A DNA stretch of 64,000 nt from CALWZE01 sp964645785 (GTDB taxonomy: Bacteria > Bacillota > Clostridia > Oscillospirales > Ruminococcaceae): contig CAZYAV010000003.1 of NCBI GenBank assembly GCA_964645785.1, positions 9,129-73,128 of the forward strand, given 5' to 3'. The first letter of the stretch is position 1. Each line of letters starts with the position of its first letter. Shown in pieces: positions 7,784 through 15,487 of the stretch. The translations under genes and the position numbers were made by a program. Below the pieces are notes generated by a model. The model made no database searches. It saw only the letters and a program-made list of their open reading frames with translations, and had not been told where the DNA came from.

Positions 7784-8830
7784 ATGACTGGAACGATGAA
7801 AGCGGCCGTCAAGGTCGACGAATCCAAACACTACGAGGTCAAGCAGGTTCCCATCCCCACCCTCGGCCCGCTCGACGTGTTGATGAAGGTTGACACCATC
7901 GGCCTGTGCGGCACCGACGTCGCCATCCGCAACAACACCTTTATGGGGCGGCACGGCCGCGTCGTTCCCCCGCTCATCCCGGGGCACGAGTTCTGCGGCA
8001 TTGTTGTTGAGGTCGGCTCGCAGGTTTCCAAATTCAAGGTGGGCGACCGCATCCGCGAGACCCATTCCCTTTACTGCGGCGTCTGCCGCGAGTGCATGGC
8101 GGGCAGAAAATGCACCCACTGGATTCACTGGGGTATCGACCGGGACGGCGGGTTTGCCGAATACGCCGCCATTCACCAGGACTCGCTCGGCCACGTGCCC
8201 GAATTCATGCCGTTTAAGCATGTCCCGCTGATTGAGAACGCGGCGCTTGCCGTCACGGCGGTGCACGACACCAACATTCCCCCGGGGAGCGTCGTGGCGA
8301 TTTTCGGCCCGGGCTCCGCCGGCCAGCTCTGCGTGCAGACCGCCAGGCTGACCTCCCCGCGCAAGCTCATCATGGTTGGCCTGAGCGACGACGTCGACCG
8401 GCTTGAAGCCTCCAAGCGGCTCGGCGCAACCGACGTCATCATGGCCGACAAGGAGGACGCCGTCGAGCGGATCCACGAGCTGACCGACGGCCACGGCGCG
8501 GACTTCACCATCGAGGTGACCGGCAAGGTGGGCGGCGTGGAAAACGCCATTCATTCCCTCGCCGTCAGCGGCACCTGCATCATCGCGGGCAGCGGCTTTG
8601 AGGGCAAAACCGTCAGCTTCCGCCCCTGGAACTTTGTGCGCAACGAAAACGTCATCAAGACCATCCAGGGCTATTCCGAACCGGCCTATGTCACCATGCT
8701 CGACCTTTATCAGAACGGCATGATCGATTTCGACGCCGTCATCTCCCACTACATGAAGCTTGACCAGGTCAACGAGGCGTGCGATCTCGTCGAGCAGAAA
8801 AAGGCGCTCAAGGTCATGATGACCCCGTAA
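7784..8830 (+). CDS. zinc-dependent medium-chain alcohol/polyol dehydrogenase (paralog 2)
   Basis: 348 aa, very similar to paralog 1 across its length and at DNA level in long blocks (for example the N-terminal KAAVKVDESKH and GIDRDGGFAEYAAIH). Same catalytic zinc residues (LCGTD, GHEFCG, LIENAALAV) and the same shortened structural zinc lobe (CGVCRECMAGRKC). The nucleotide motif is VAIFGPGSAGQ. A strong AGGAGG lies 8 nt upstream of the ATG. Differences cluster in the substrate-side loop after the zinc lobe and in the linker at residues 155-170, which suggests divergence in substrate rather than a recent identical copy. A strong terminator at 8893-8941 ends this two-gene unit. Confidence 0.85.
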   Translation: MTGTMKAAVKVDESKHYEVKQVPIPTLGPLDVLMKVDTIGLCGTDVAIRNNTFMGRHGRVVPPLIPGHEFCGIVVEVGSQVSKFKVGDRIRETHSLYCGVCRECMAGRKCTHWIHWGIDRDGGFAEYAAIHQDSLGHVPEFMPFKHVPLIENAALAVTAVHDTNIPPGSVVAIFGPGSAGQLCVQTARLTSPRKLIMVGLSDDVDRLEASKRLGATDVIMADKEDAVERIHELTDGHGADFTIEVTGKVGGVENAIHSLAVSGTCIIAGSGFEGKTVSFRPWNFVRNENVIKTIQGYSEPAYVTMLDLYQNGMIDFDAVISHYMKLDQVNEACDLVEQKKALKVMMTP

Positions 8831-8892
8831 AAAGCAGAGCCGGCTGTGCGACTGGCAGGGTTCTGCCTGAGCCTGTCTCTGTTTTTTGGCCG

Positions 8893-8941
8893 AAGAGGTC
8901 TGTTGTCTGCTTGATCCGGCAACAGACCTCTTGCCTTTTTT
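8893..8941 (+). terminator. intrinsic terminator after the dehydrogenase pair
   Basis: Arms AAGAGGTCTGTTG (8893-8905) and CAACAGACCTCTT (8920-8932) pair perfectly over 13 bp with a 14-nt loop, followed by GCCTTTTTT. Confidence 0.9.
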
Positions 8942-8970
8942 CGGCCGGCTCCCGCCGCATCCTGCGTGTA

Positions 8971-9000
8971 TTGACAACCGTTTTGGTGGAAAACTAAACT
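8971..9000 (+). promoter_or_regulatory. sigma-A-type promoter of the AraC regulator
   Basis: TTGACA, 18-nt spacer, TAAACT, followed by AGGAGG at 9010-9015 and the ATG at 9024. It has the same hexamers and spacing as the importer promoter at 4388-4417. Confidence 0.7.
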
Positions 9001-9023
9001 GAGGATAAAAGGAGGGCTTTTGT

Positions 9024-9944
9024 ATGCGATTAAACAAATCAGTATGCGGAGAATATGCCAAGCATCTGACGTCCAGCTTTGACATTCGATATCTTTCCGG
9101 CAGAAACGAGCAGAATCTGCATCTGCATTATCATGATTTCTGCGAGCTGGTTTATATCGTCAAGGGGCATGTCGCCTATCAGACCTCGCACGGCCTGTTC
9201 GCCCTGAAGCCGGGCGACATCATGCTGCTTAGCGCATATGAAAAGCACGGCCCAAGGCTGCTCAAGGCCGACACGCTGTATGAGCGCATCACCCTTCAAA
9301 TTGACCAGTCGCTGCTTGAAAAACTCTCCCGGGACGGTATTGACCTCTCCATCTGCTATAAAAAGAACCCCTTTGCGGTGTTCCGGCTGCCCTACTATGC
9401 GCAAAGCCAGATCCGCATGATTCTGGGCAAGCTGCTGTCCATCCGGCAGGATCGCCCGTTCGGCTACGAACTTTTGACCGAGATTTACATCACCGAGCTG
9501 TTTGTCAAGATTTCCGAATATTTTTATGAGGAGAACTCGGAGGCGTCCGCCTCCAAGCTCCAGCCCGTCCAGCTGTTGAGCATGATCGAACAGTACGTGG
9601 TGGAGAACATCGACTCCCAGATTTCGATTGACGACATCGCCAATTTTGTCTGCATCAACAAATACAGCCTCATGCGCTTTTTCAAGGAGCTGACCGGCTA
9701 CACGACCTATCAGTATATCATCAACAAGCGGCTGGAGGTGGCCGAGACCATGATCCTGTCCGGCGAAACGTTCAGCGGCGCGGCCGAAAAATGCGGGTTC
9801 AGCGACTATTCCTGCTTTTACCGCTGCTTTATGAAAAAGCACAACCTCTCGCCTCAGAAATACTTTGGCGAGCTGCATCCCGCGCGCCCGGCCGATACGG
9901 ACGCGGACAGCCTCGCGGACATCGCGAACGAGTCGGTCGGCTGA
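9024..9944 (+). CDS. AraC-family transcriptional regulator with cupin-type sensor domain
   Basis: 306 aa. Residues about 15-110 form an AraC-type cupin arm (LHLHYHDFCELVYIVKGHV, then FALKPGDIMLLS), which binds a small ligand. Residues about 185-285 hold the paired helix-turn-helix domain (ISIDDIANFVCINKYSLMRF and AAEKCGFSDYSCFYRCFMKK, ending in SPQKYF). It lies between the dehydrogenase pair and the Liv-type importer and has its own promoter, so it is the best candidate regulator of the whole 6-20 kb locus. The base composition is noticeably less GC-rich than its neighbours. The ligand is unknown; a sugar acid is an inference from context. Confidence 0.88.
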   Translation: MRLNKSVCGEYAKHLTSSFDIRYLSGRNEQNLHLHYHDFCELVYIVKGHVAYQTSHGLFALKPGDIMLLSAYEKHGPRLLKADTLYERITLQIDQSLLEKLSRDGIDLSICYKKNPFAVFRLPYYAQSQIRMILGKLLSIRQDRPFGYELLTEIYITELFVKISEYFYEENSEASASKLQPVQLLSMIEQYVVENIDSQISIDDIANFVCINKYSLMRFFKELTGYTTYQYIINKRLEVAETMILSGETFSGAAEKCGFSDYSCFYRCFMKKHNLSPQKYFGELHPARPADTDADSLADIANESVG

Positions 9945-10249
9945 GCGGGCGGCGGGGCAGGGGATAATTTGCGCCGAAAGCGGCCGTCCGCCGCGCCCGG
10001 CAGGCAGCTCCGGCCGCATCCAGTCACATGCGGGCTGTTTTGGGCGCATCGCGGGCTTGGAAGCGCGGCGGGGCAGAGTCTTGGCTGGCCAGCGGCACTC
10101 CCGCTTCCGTTTTGCGCGCCCGGCAGGGATGCGGGCAGCGTCACCGGCGCAGCCCGCCTCTTTCACCGGCCGAGCACACCCCGGTATGCCAAATGCGCGG
10201 CTTTCCTCCGCCGCACCCGATGCACAAGCGGCGCAAATCCCGGGCAGGG
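9945..10249. other. intergenic DNA between araC-type gene and bidirectional terminator
   Basis: About 300 nt of GC-rich sequence between two convergent transcription units. I see no gene, promoter or repeat in it. Confidence 0.5.
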
Positions 10250-10300
10250 AAAAAACAGCGGACGGAGCAGATCATCACGATCTGCTCCGTCCGGCTTTTT
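10250..10300. terminator. bidirectional intrinsic terminator
   Basis: Arms CGGACGGAGCAGATC (10259-10273) and GATCTGCTCCGTCCG (10279-10293) form a perfect 15-bp stem with a 5-nt loop. An A-run (10250-10255) on one side and a T-run (10296-10300) on the other let it end both the AraC gene and the convergent liv operon. Confidence 0.9.
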
Positions 10301-10342
10301 CTATTTACCTATTCGCAGGGATTCCGGGCTGTGCGCGGCTCG

Positions 10343-11074
10343 TCAGCCCGCCTCGTCCGCAAAGATGCCGAGATACGCCTTGGCCACCTTGGCGTCCGAG
10401 CGCAGCTCGCTTGCGCGCCCCTGCGCGACGACGGCGCCCTGATCCAGCACATAGGCATAATCCGCAATCTCCAGCGCGAGGTTCGCATTCTGCTCGATCA
10501 GCAGAATCGGAACATTGTGGTTCTTGTTGATCTCCACAATCTTGGCGAACATCTCGTCCACGATTTTGGGGGCGAGCCCCATCGACGGCTCGTCCAGCAT
10601 CAGCAGCTTGGGGCGCGCCATCATGCCGCGGCCGATCGCCAGCATCTGCTGTTCGCCGCCCGAAAGACTCCACGCTTTCTGATCCTTGCGCTCCAGCAGC
10701 CGCGGGAACAGCTCATAGACCTTTTCCAGATCCTCGTCATACGGCTTTCTGCCAAAAAAACCGTGCCAGTTGATCGTGCCCATCTCGAGATTTTCGCGCA
10801 CCGACAGCCCCGGAAAAACCAGCCGCCCCTCCGGCACGTGGACGATGCCCTTGCGCACGGTTTGCAGGCTGTTGTCTTTGGAGATATCCTCCCCGTCCCA
10901 GGTGATTTCACCCGTGCGGTCAACGATGCCCGAAATAGATTTGAGCAGGGTGGTTTTGCCCGCGCCGTTCGCGCCGATGATGGTGCAGATCTGGCCGTCG
11001 CGAATCTCCAGGCTGACCCCCTTGAGCGCCTCGATCGTGCCGTAATACGCGTGCAGGTCACTGATTTTGAGCAT
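10343..11074 (-). CDS. livF: branched-chain-amino-acid-type ABC transporter ATPase LivF
   Basis: 243-aa ATPase of the HAAT (LivF) class. Walker A GANGAGKTTLL, Q-loop followed by FPGLSVRENLEMG, signature LSGGEQQMLAIGRG and Walker B LLMLDEPSMGL, the LivF-type SMGL variant. GGGAGG precedes the ATG and the gene overlaps livG by 17 nt. Last gene of livKHMGF, ahead of the bidirectional terminator. In this setting the importer may serve a substrate other than leucine/isoleucine/valine, since Liv-type systems also carry urea, amides and aromatic acids. Confidence 0.9.
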   Translation of the reverse strand: MLKISDLHAYYGTIEALKGVSLEIRDGQICTIIGANGAGKTTLLKSISGIVDRTGEITWDGEDISKDNSLQTVRKGIVHVPEGRLVFPGLSVRENLEMGTINWHGFFGRKPYDEDLEKVYELFPRLLERKDQKAWSLSGGEQQMLAIGRGMMARPKLLMLDEPSMGLAPKIVDEMFAKIVEINKNHNVPILLIEQNANLALEIADYAYVLDQGAVVAQGRASELRSDAKVAKAYLGIFADEAG

Positions 11075-11837
11075 TTCTCTTCCTCCCCAGATAGGCCTCG
11101 ATTACCGCCGGGTTCGACGCGACCTCTTTCGGCGTGCCCTCGGCAATCAGCTTGCCGAAATTCAGCACAATGATGCGGTCGCAGACATTCATGACAAGAT
11201 CCATCTGGTGCTCGATCAGCACAATGCCCACGCCTTTGCTGACGGCGTACCGCAGCAGGTCGGTCACGTACTGCAATTCCATGGTGTTGAGCCCCGCCGC
11301 CGGCTCGTCGACCAGCAGTACCTTGGGGTGCGCCAACAGCGAGCGGACAATTTCCAGCCGCTTTTTCTGCCCAAAGGGCAGCGCGTTGATATCGGCCGAC
11401 CAGTCAATCGAAAAGCCCGCGTACTGCATCAGCTCCTCGACCTCCGATTCAAAATCGGCGCCGCGCTTGCCCAAAAAGGATTTGAGGAACCCGACCTGAT
11501 CGCCCAGATCCTTGCCGAGCAGGAGGTTATCCCGGATGGAGGATCGGTCCAGAAAGCGCGGGGTCTGGAAGGTTCGGCCAAGCCCCATCCGCGCACGATC
11601 GTGCGAGGGGATTTTGGTCACGTCCCGGCCGTTCAGGTACACCCGGCCTTCGTCGCACTGGTAGATGCCGCTGATGAGATTGAGCAGGGTCGTCTTGCCC
11701 GCGCCGTTCGGCCCGATCAGGCCCATGATCTCGCCGGGCGCCACCTCAAACGAGACATGGTCGGCGGCGACCAGGCCGCCGAACGAGATGGTCAGCCCCT
11801 CAGCCCTCAGCAGTGCCTGCGTGTTTGTCTGTGCCAT
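11058..11837 (-). CDS. livG: branched-chain-amino-acid-type ABC transporter ATPase LivG
   Basis: 259-aa ATPase of the LivG class: Walker A GPNGAGKTTLLN, the family RTFQTPRFLD segment, signature LPFGQKKRLEI and Walker B VLLVDEPAAGLN, ending YLGRKRNAQNQ as is usual. Start taken at ATG 11837 (MAQTNTQALLRAEG) because AAAGGAGGGG sits 6 nt upstream; an in-frame start 20 codons earlier lies within livM and has no ribosome site. Overlaps the 3' end of livM by 38 nt. Confidence 0.9.
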   Translation of the reverse strand: MAQTNTQALLRAEGLTISFGGLVAADHVSFEVAPGEIMGLIGPNGAGKTTLLNLISGIYQCDEGRVYLNGRDVTKIPSHDRARMGLGRTFQTPRFLDRSSIRDNLLLGKDLGDQVGFLKSFLGKRGADFESEVEELMQYAGFSIDWSADINALPFGQKKRLEIVRSLLAHPKVLLVDEPAAGLNTMELQYVTDLLRYAVSKGVGIVLIEHQMDLVMNVCDRIIVLNFGKLIAEGTPKEVASNPAVIEAYLGRKRNAQNQ

Positions 11838-12825
11838 TGTCCGCCCCTCCTTTCTTTGCAATCGACCGCTTGAGCTTTGCCCATGCGGACGAGACAATCC
11901 CCGCGATGCCCATCGGCATGAAGATCATCAGCAGAATCAGCATGATGCCCTGAATCAGCCGCATGTATTCCTGAATCGGGCGCAGCACCTCGGGCATCAG
12001 CTGCACGAGGAACGCGCCGCCCAGCGCGCCGACCGTGCTGTTGACCCCGCCCAGCATGACCATCATCAGCAGGTTCTGCTGCACGTTGAAGGTGAACAGG
12101 GAGGCGCTGACGACGCCGTTGTGATAGGCCACCAGCATCCCGGCCAGCGCCGAGAACATCGAGCCCACCGTGAACGCGATGCGCTTGGTGCGGTGGATGT
12201 TGACCCCCAGCGTCTCCGCCGCGACCGTGTTGTCCCGGATGGACATCAGGCTGCGCCCCAGCGAGCTGCTGCGGATGCGCGAGACAATCAGCGCGATGAC
12301 CAGTGCGATGCAGGACAGCAGGATGCACCAGTCGCTCAGGCTTTTAAACTGAAAGCCGAAAACGGTCAGCTTGGGGATGCCGTTGATGCCGTCCGCCCCG
12401 TTGGACAGCGGCTTGAAATTCTGGAACACGGTCGCCATCATGTTGCACAGGCCGATCGTGCCGAACACAAAGTAATAGCCCGACAGCCGCACGAGCATGA
12501 TGGACAGGATGAACGCGATGAGGGTCGCCGCCGCGACGGCCAGCACCCCCGCCAGCAGGGTCGGCAGCCCGAAGTTCTTGGCCAGCTGCGCGGTGAAAAA
12601 CGCGCCGAAGCCCATGAAGGTGACCGTCGCCATCGGCATCATGCCGCCCATGCCGAGCATGATGGTGTAGCCCATGATCGAGATAAAATAGATGATTGCG
12701 GAATTGACGATGGTCAGCTGGTAATTGTTCAGCCTGCCCGGCAGGAACAGGATCACCGCCAGAACCAGCAAAACCAGCCCGCACCGAAGAAGCGTGCTTG
12801 GCGCCAGAAGTTTCTGTTTCATCAT
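11800..12825 (-). CDS. livM: branched-chain-amino-acid-type ABC transporter permease LivM
   Basis: About 341-aa membrane permease with nine or so hydrophobic segments. The LivM/H signature region reads GRSLMSIRDNTVAAETLGVN, the cytoplasmic contact with the ATPases. It starts with ATG 12825 or the adjacent ATG 12822, just after GAGGGGG; a GTG at 12837 overlapping the livH stop is a less likely start. The C-terminal tail after WAKLKRSIAKK is short and polar and overlaps the livG ribosome site, suggesting translational coupling. Confidence 0.88.
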   Translation of the reverse strand: MMKQKLLAPSTLLRCGLVLLVLAVILFLPGRLNNYQLTIVNSAIIYFISIMGYTIMLGMGGMMPMATVTFMGFGAFFTAQLAKNFGLPTLLAGVLAVAAATLIAFILSIMLVRLSGYYFVFGTIGLCNMMATVFQNFKPLSNGADGINGIPKLTVFGFQFKSLSDWCILLSCIALVIALIVSRIRSSSLGRSLMSIRDNTVAAETLGVNIHRTKRIAFTVGSMFSALAGMLVAYHNGVVSASLFTFNVQQNLLMMVMLGGVNSTVGALGGAFLVQLMPEVLRPIQEYMRLIQGIMLILLMIFMPMGIAGIVSSAWAKLKRSIAKKGGADNGTDKHAGTAEG

Positions 12826-12833
12826 GTACCCCC

Positions 12834-13706
12834 TCACGCTTTCTCTTTCAGCTGGATTTCGCCGAAAATTCCCTGCGGGCGGATCAGCAGGGTCAGCAGC
12901 AGCACGCCGAACACGAACACATCCTTGTAAACGGTCGTGAAATAGGTGCTGTAAGACTCAATCAGGCCGATCAGCAGGCTGCCGACCACCGCGCCGGGCA
13001 CGCTGCCGAACCCGCCGAGCACCATCGACGCGAACGCCTTGGATTGCAGCGAATTCAGAGTGGTGCGCACAAGGAAGATCGGCGCGACCAGATACCCCGC
13101 GAAGCCCGCGATCATCATGACGATGATGTAGGTGCCCAGCGTGGTCAGGATGGCGGGGATGCCGATTAGGTTTGCGGCATAGCTGTTCTGCGCCGCGGCG
13201 AGCATCGCGCGGCCGGCATACAGCTTGTCGAACAGCAGATAGACCCCGGTCATCACAACGAGGCTTGCGACAAACACAACGATATACTGCCACTGCAGCA
13301 CAAAGGTGCCGATAGTCAGCGTGCCGGGGATAATCGGCTCCATCGGCTTGACCATCGAGCCGCAGACCAGCAGGCAGATTTCCTGAATAATCATCCCCGC
13401 GCCCAGCGTGCAGACCATGATGGCCTGTTTCCACTTGGCTTTGCGCAGCGGGTAATAGCAGGTAAACATGAAAATCGCGCCGAAGCAGGCGAACAGGATA
13501 ATCATCATGCCGATCATCGGCAGCCCGCTCAGATCCAGCCGCTCCATACAGAAAAACGCCGTGAACGCGCCAAGCGCAAGCAGGTCGCCCTGCGCGTAGT
13601 TGGTGACCCCGACGGCGCGGATCAGCAGCAGCAGCCCGACGGACAGCATGGCGTAGATCATGCCCATCGCGAGACCGCTGCCGGTCAACGAAAGAAACAT
13701 ACCCAT
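12834..13706 (-). CDS. livH: branched-chain-amino-acid-type ABC transporter permease LivH
   Basis: 290-aa membrane permease. The N-terminal segment GLAMGMIYAMLSVGLLLLIR and NYAQGDLLALGAF match the LivH signature, and the cytoplasmic loop reads GRAMLAAAQNSYAANLIGI. AAAGGAGCAGG precedes the ATG. It follows livK after 103 nt that contain a strong hairpin, which probably sets livK expression above that of the membrane genes. Confidence 0.9.
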   Translation of the reverse strand: MGMFLSLTGSGLAMGMIYAMLSVGLLLLIRAVGVTNYAQGDLLALGAFTAFFCMERLDLSGLPMIGMMIILFACFGAIFMFTCYYPLRKAKWKQAIMVCTLGAGMIIQEICLLVCGSMVKPMEPIIPGTLTIGTFVLQWQYIVVFVASLVVMTGVYLLFDKLYAGRAMLAAAQNSYAANLIGIPAILTTLGTYIIVMMIAGFAGYLVAPIFLVRTTLNSLQSKAFASMVLGGFGSVPGAVVGSLLIGLIESYSTYFTTVYKDVFVFGVLLLTLLIRPQGIFGEIQLKEKA

Positions 13707-13746
13707 AACAACCCTGCTCCTTTTCCTTGCGGTTGTTTTTTAGAAT

Positions 13747-13783
13747 GCGGGGGCTTCAAAACACAGCGTTCTGAAGCCCCCGC
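13747..13783 (-). promoter_or_regulatory. intercistronic hairpin between livK and livH
   Basis: GCGGGGGCTTCA (13747-13758) pairs perfectly over 12 bp with TGAAGCCCCCGC (13772-13783) across a 13-nt loop. No T-run follows, so it is more likely an mRNA-stabilising or partial attenuating structure than a full terminator. Such hairpins are common after the binding-protein gene of ABC operons. Confidence 0.6.
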
Positions 13784-13809
13784 GCAGATTCGTTCAGTTG
13801 GCGGAAAAC

Positions 13810-15006
13810 TCAGCCCCTGAACACCTGATCGTTGAAGATGACCGCGCCGTCCTTGATCTCCGCAAGCCAGCCGTAGCTCGCCAGCGAGTGATCCTCATGA
13901 TAGCTGTAGCTGGTCATGATGCCCTGATAGTCGGAAAGCTGGGTCAGCGCGTCGTTGATCGCCTTGGGATCGGCAGAGCCGGCGGTCTCGGCGGCCTGCG
14001 CGAGATAGAACACCGCGTCGTAGTACGCCGTCTCCGACCAGCTCGGGCGGCCGAGATCCTTGGTGTCTCTCGCCAGCAGCTCGTTGACATACTCCTGAAC
14101 GCCCGGCGTCGTGGCCTCCAGGTTGAACTCGGAAATGCCGAACCAGCCCTCGCCGGCGCCGTCGGTCAGCACGTCCACAAACGCGTAGGACAGGTTGCCC
14201 GAGGAGGTTGCCACCGGCTTGTCATAGCCGAAGTTCTTGACCGTCTCGGCCAGCAGAACGCCGTCCTGCTGGTTGGTGCAGAAGATGGCGAGGCCGTCGT
14301 TGTCGGTGGCCATAACCTGGGTGAGGATGGGGGTGAAGTCGGAGGTGGTGGTTCTGTCATAGCCGAAATCGCCCGCAATGGTGCCGCCCAGCTCCTCCAT
14401 CGCCGCGATGTAGGTGTCGTGCTGGCTCTGGCCGGAGGCCTCGGTCATCCAGATGACGCAGGGCTTGCTGACGCCGTAGTTGTCGTGGTGCACCTGGGCG
14501 AGAATCTTGGTGGTGATGGTGTCCGGCAGGCGGCACTGCCAGATGTACGGGTTCTCCAGGCTGATGATGCCCGAGCTGTTGCCCATGGTGATGTTGGGGA
14601 TCTCCGCCTCGCGCACAATCTCCGAGCCCGCGACGGTCAGCGTGCTGTTGGAATAGCCGATGGTCGCGCTGACGCCCTCGGTGTTGACCGCGGCCTGCAT
14701 CGCGTTGACAAAGCTCTGCTGATCCGCGCCGACATCGAAATAGACAAGCTCGACATCCTGGCCGAGAACGCCGCCGTTCGCGTTGATCTGCTCAACGGCG
14801 TATTCCACCGCGCGGGTGGCGCGGTCGCCGGTTTCCTTGCTTGCGCCGGTCAGCGCCGTCAGGATTGCGATTTTCAGATGGCCGCCGTCCGCGCTGCCAT
14901 TGCTGCTGTCGTTGTTCTGCTCCCCCTGATCCTTGTTCCCGCCGCATGCCGCAAGCGAGAGGCAGAGGATAAGAGCCAGCAGAACAGCCAAGAATTTTTT
15001 CATCAT
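13810..15006 (-). CDS. livK: Liv-type ABC transporter substrate-binding lipoprotein LivK
   Basis: 398-aa type I periplasmic-binding-protein-fold lipoprotein. Signal peptide with lipobox LSLAAC, Cys at residue 21, then an acidic Asn/Ser/Gly linker. The mature domain has LKIAILTALTGASKETGD and VEYAVEQINANGGVLGQ, the two hallmark strands of Leu/Ile/Val-type receptors. The ATG pair at 15006/15003 follows AAAGGAGC. The ligand cannot be assigned by eye: residues that contact the amino and carboxyl groups of amino acids in LivJ would need alignment. Gene order livK-livH-livM-livG-livF is canonical. Confidence 0.9.
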   Translation of the reverse strand: MMKKFLAVLLALILCLSLAACGGNKDQGEQNNDSSNGSADGGHLKIAILTALTGASKETGDRATRAVEYAVEQINANGGVLGQDVELVYFDVGADQQSFVNAMQAAVNTEGVSATIGYSNSTLTVAGSEIVREAEIPNITMGNSSGIISLENPYIWQCRLPDTITTKILAQVHHDNYGVSKPCVIWMTEASGQSQHDTYIAAMEELGGTIAGDFGYDRTTTSDFTPILTQVMATDNDGLAIFCTNQQDGVLLAETVKNFGYDKPVATSSGNLSYAFVDVLTDGAGEGWFGISEFNLEATTPGVQEYVNELLARDTKDLGRPSWSETAYYDAVFYLAQAAETAGSADPKAINDALTQLSDYQGIMTSYSYHEDHSLASYGWLAEIKDGAVIFNDQVFRG

Positions 15007-15204
15007 TTTGCTCCTTTCGTTGTCTGGCCAATTTTATTCAAATAGCCCCGGCACACCGGCGCTTTCCGAATCGGCTTCCCGCAAACACATCATCAAGTTA
15101 GACAATTTATGCTGAATCCATGTTACCATTTTTGGGCTGGATGCCTACAGTGCTATTTCTGCTCTCCCCATTGTTAATCATGACTTTTTGACCCGCGCAC
15201 CCTG

Positions 15205-15274
15205 TTTTTGCCAATCGGGCAAAAAATCCCCCTATTTTCCCGCTTTGCCGCGGGGCATCCCCCGTTTTTGCCCG
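15205..15274. promoter_or_regulatory. three TTTTTGCC arms able to form alternative hairpins (livK / Gfo-Idh divergent region)
   Basis: TTTTTGCC at 15205-15212 can pair with GGCAAAAA at 15218-15225 (loop 5 nt). The same middle arm, as CGGGCAAAAA (15216-15225), can instead pair with TTTTTGCCCG at 15265-15274. This is either a cluster of inverted operator sites or an attenuator-like structure in the livK leader. The 481-nt stretch 15007-15487 otherwise holds the promoter at 15436-15465; I could not identify a convincing livK promoter. Confidence 0.4.
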
Positions 15275-15435
15275 GTGTGGGCGCAGGGCTGCGCGTGTGC
15301 GCCCGGTTGTTTGCCCGGCGCGGGGCTGCCGCTGCGCGCCGGTGCTCTCCGCTAAAAAGCAAAAATTACAATCCCGATGCCCCGATTTACATAGCGGCCG
15401 GGCACCCGCCATGTTAAGATGATTTTAAATAGGAT

Positions 15436-15465
15436 TTGACCGAAGCCGCTTTTTATGAATTTAAT
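15436..15465 (+). promoter_or_regulatory. promoter of the Gfo/Idh/MocA gene
   Basis: TTGACC, 18-nt spacer, TTTAAT, with the start codon at 15488. The leader is only about 15 nt and contains GGAGG. Confidence 0.55.
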
Positions 15466-15487
15466 TTTTTGCAATGGAGGTCGCGTC

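Noticed and set aside
10343..15006. Assigning the Liv-type importer to branched-chain amino acids with confidence
   Set aside because: The class also transports other compounds and the genomic setting is sugar-acid catabolism; gene names are kept for family only.
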